Positions 62,960 through 64,000 of a stretch of 64,000 nt of DNA are shown here, piece by piece. This DNA is from Diploptera punctata (Eukaryota > Arthropoda > Insecta > Blattodea > Blaberidae), in assembly GCA_030220185.1 (NCBI GenBank), contig JASPKZ010002337.1:715501-779500 (forward strand), in the 5' to 3' direction. The position numbers and the translations under genes are program-made. Numbering within the stretch: position 1 is the first letter of the stretch; the number at the start of each line of letters is the position of its first letter. The notes under the pieces were generated by a model that searched no databases, had not been told where the DNA came from, and was given only the letters and a program-made list of their open reading frames with translations.

Positions 62960-62961
62960 GT
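62905..62961. repeat. (TA)n/(CA)n microsatellite
   Basis: TA repeats starting within the target TA of the mariner-like element, followed by ACACACACACACACAC. Confidence 0.95.
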
Positions 62962-63074
62962 ATAAGTGCATATATGTAGTCGCAAACACGTCGTTTATGA
63001 GTTATGCGCAGAAGAAGGTGTTCTTTTAGATTTGAAGATGATATTCATATACCGGATTTTTCAATCCTAAAAAA

Positions 63075-63152
63075 AATCTACTAATGCCAGGTTTGAATCC
63101 GCGACCTTTGGGACAAGTGGTAAGAAAAATAACATCTATACCACAGCTGCCG
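63075..63152 (-). mobile_element. tRNA-like (SINE head) remnant
   Basis: Minus strand: AGCTGTGGTATAGATGTTAT (A-box-like) and GGTCGCGGATTCAAACCTGG (B-box) about 40 bases apart. It differs from the SINE A, B and C heads and resembles the remnant at 25690-25775. Confidence 0.5.
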
Positions 63153-63757
63153 ATTAAGATGTTAAAAAGAACTGTAGTAATAAGTCAATAAATACTCTTA
63201 CAAGAATAAGAAAGCCATCAAATGAGTCAATCGGTGATGACTCTGAAGAAATTGGTTTTCGATTGCTTTTCCGTTTCGGAATGACTTCAATCTCAAGAGG
63301 TCTGCGGCAATCTCGATAGGAAATTACAAGCTACTCGACACAATCCCTTCTGTTTTTTTTTTTCAAATAACTCGAAACAGTCTTCCCTAGAGAAAAATAT
63401 TATTATAGATGGTCAATGAACAGAATGTGCTCAATACTTATTTGTTCTTCCTGGAACAAAGTTTTAGAAGATATATTCTTTTTTGTGAGAGATAAAGAAG
63501 GGTTAAGTTCTCTCCAGTTTCTTAAGGAGAATTGGATTTCATCCAGAAAGAGGAAGAAACAAAAAATACGCACCATAAATAATGAAATAAAACACAAATG
63601 ATAAATTCGTGAGTAAAATTCCCAACAGAAAGAAATATAAAAAATTCACGGAATACATTTACATACACCTTAAGAGTAATCAGTTTTGAAATTGTAAGGA
63701 GTAGGCTATGCCGTAATAATAATAAAAAAATATTTTGTCTCAATGCCACAAATGTAC
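63153..63757. other. No recognised feature (0.6 kb)
   Basis: AT-rich; overlapping 60-75-codon frames on both strands at 63403-63749 without motifs. Confidence 0.35.
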
Positions 63758-64000
63758 CCTATTATAACATTTCTGGCTTTCTCCCCTGGTATTGGTGGAA
63801 TTTTAATCGGATTTCTTACGTTGGGGCAACTGGAAGGCGGAGTTACGTTACCCCGACGATATGATGGGTGATAAATGATAATGAAGCGCCAGGAGAGTCC
63901 TTAACCTAAACTTATCTTAAATTCCAGACCATGGGCAGCCACAGAAATTATTTTCTTTAAGGAAAGACTCATATAGTCTGACTGGGAATCAAACTCATCA
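63758..64000 (-). mobile_element. SINE with type 2 tail and a different tRNA-like head
   Basis: 63758-63915 is the minus-strand type 2 tail (GGTTAAGGACTCTCCTGGCG, AACTCCGCCTTCCAGTTGCC). To its right the minus strand reads GATGAGTTTGATTCCCAGTC, a B-box-like sequence unlike the tRNA-Asp head, and runs off the window. Confidence 0.65.

Noticed and set aside
1..64000. Telomeric (TTAGG)n arrays or rRNA genes
   Set aside because: No run of TTAGG repeats and no rRNA-like GC-rich block was seen.

Overview
This is eukaryotic, AT-rich, intron- or intergenic-type DNA from an arthropod, almost certainly an insect. The composition of the repeats (RTE-like LINEs, tRNA-Asp-headed SINEs, Helitrons with TC...CTAG ends, mariner-like elements) fits a large repeat-rich genome such as a cockroach or termite. 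That placement is inference from recalled similarity; no search was run. I find no bacterial or phage gene organisation, no rRNA, no CRISPR array and no intact long host gene. The only hints of a host gene are two short, GC-richer, splice-site-bounded candidate exons on the minus strand (1-56 and 15103-15193).

Nearly everything recognisable is a mobile element or its debris. The richest element is a minus-strand LINE (family A, 50384-53403) with an APE-type endonuclease and a reverse transcriptase carrying a YADD box, broken by several frame lesions. At least fifteen shorter, mostly 5'-truncated copies of the same family lie across the window. Around a dozen other LINE families survive mainly as their C-terminal ends. 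There are also CR1/Jockey-like tails, one R2-like restriction-type endonuclease end, and Penelope-like GIY-YIG debris.

DNA transposons: Tc1/mariner-like elements with TA target duplications (4364-5014, 10151-10667, 15304-15947, 41287-42061, 61966-62907, plus 33311-35308 and 45470-46266), a Tigger/pogo-like element (46275-47635), a small hAT-type MITE (48638-48965), a TIR MITE (22411-22643), a dispersed repeat with imperfect termini (family P, five copies), and Helitrons (2536-3330, 10668-11240, 11813-12420, 16973-18056, 29074-29650, 36642-37350, 44229-44332).

SINEs: three tRNA-derived families. Family A has a tRNA-Asp-like head and two alternative tails, family B is separate, and family C has a class-II tRNA-like head. 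Several have clean target-site duplications.

Layout: 0-5 kb LINE A copies, a Helitron, a P element and a mariner; 5-10 kb LINE tails; 10-18 kb mariner, Helitrons, P nested in LINE A, mariner, Helitron with nested SINE B; 18-24 kb SINE and CR1 tails joined by (TTA)n microsatellites; 24-27 kb large palindrome, triple repeat, LINE A and a GATA/GACA array; 28-31 kb Helitron plus a tandem array of tRNA-like units; 31-36 kb LINEs, SINE C and a mariner whose terminal 145 bp is amplified eleven-fold; 36-45 kb Helitron, LINE and SINE nests; 45-50 kb mariner, Tigger, hAT MITE; 50-57 kb the main LINE A and other LINEs; 57-64 kb unknown sequence, nested LINEs, SINE A and a decayed mariner. The most unusual objects are the eleven-fold amplified transposon terminus at 33.3-34.95 kb, the tRNA-like tandem array at 29.7-30.6 kb, and several fold-back structures.
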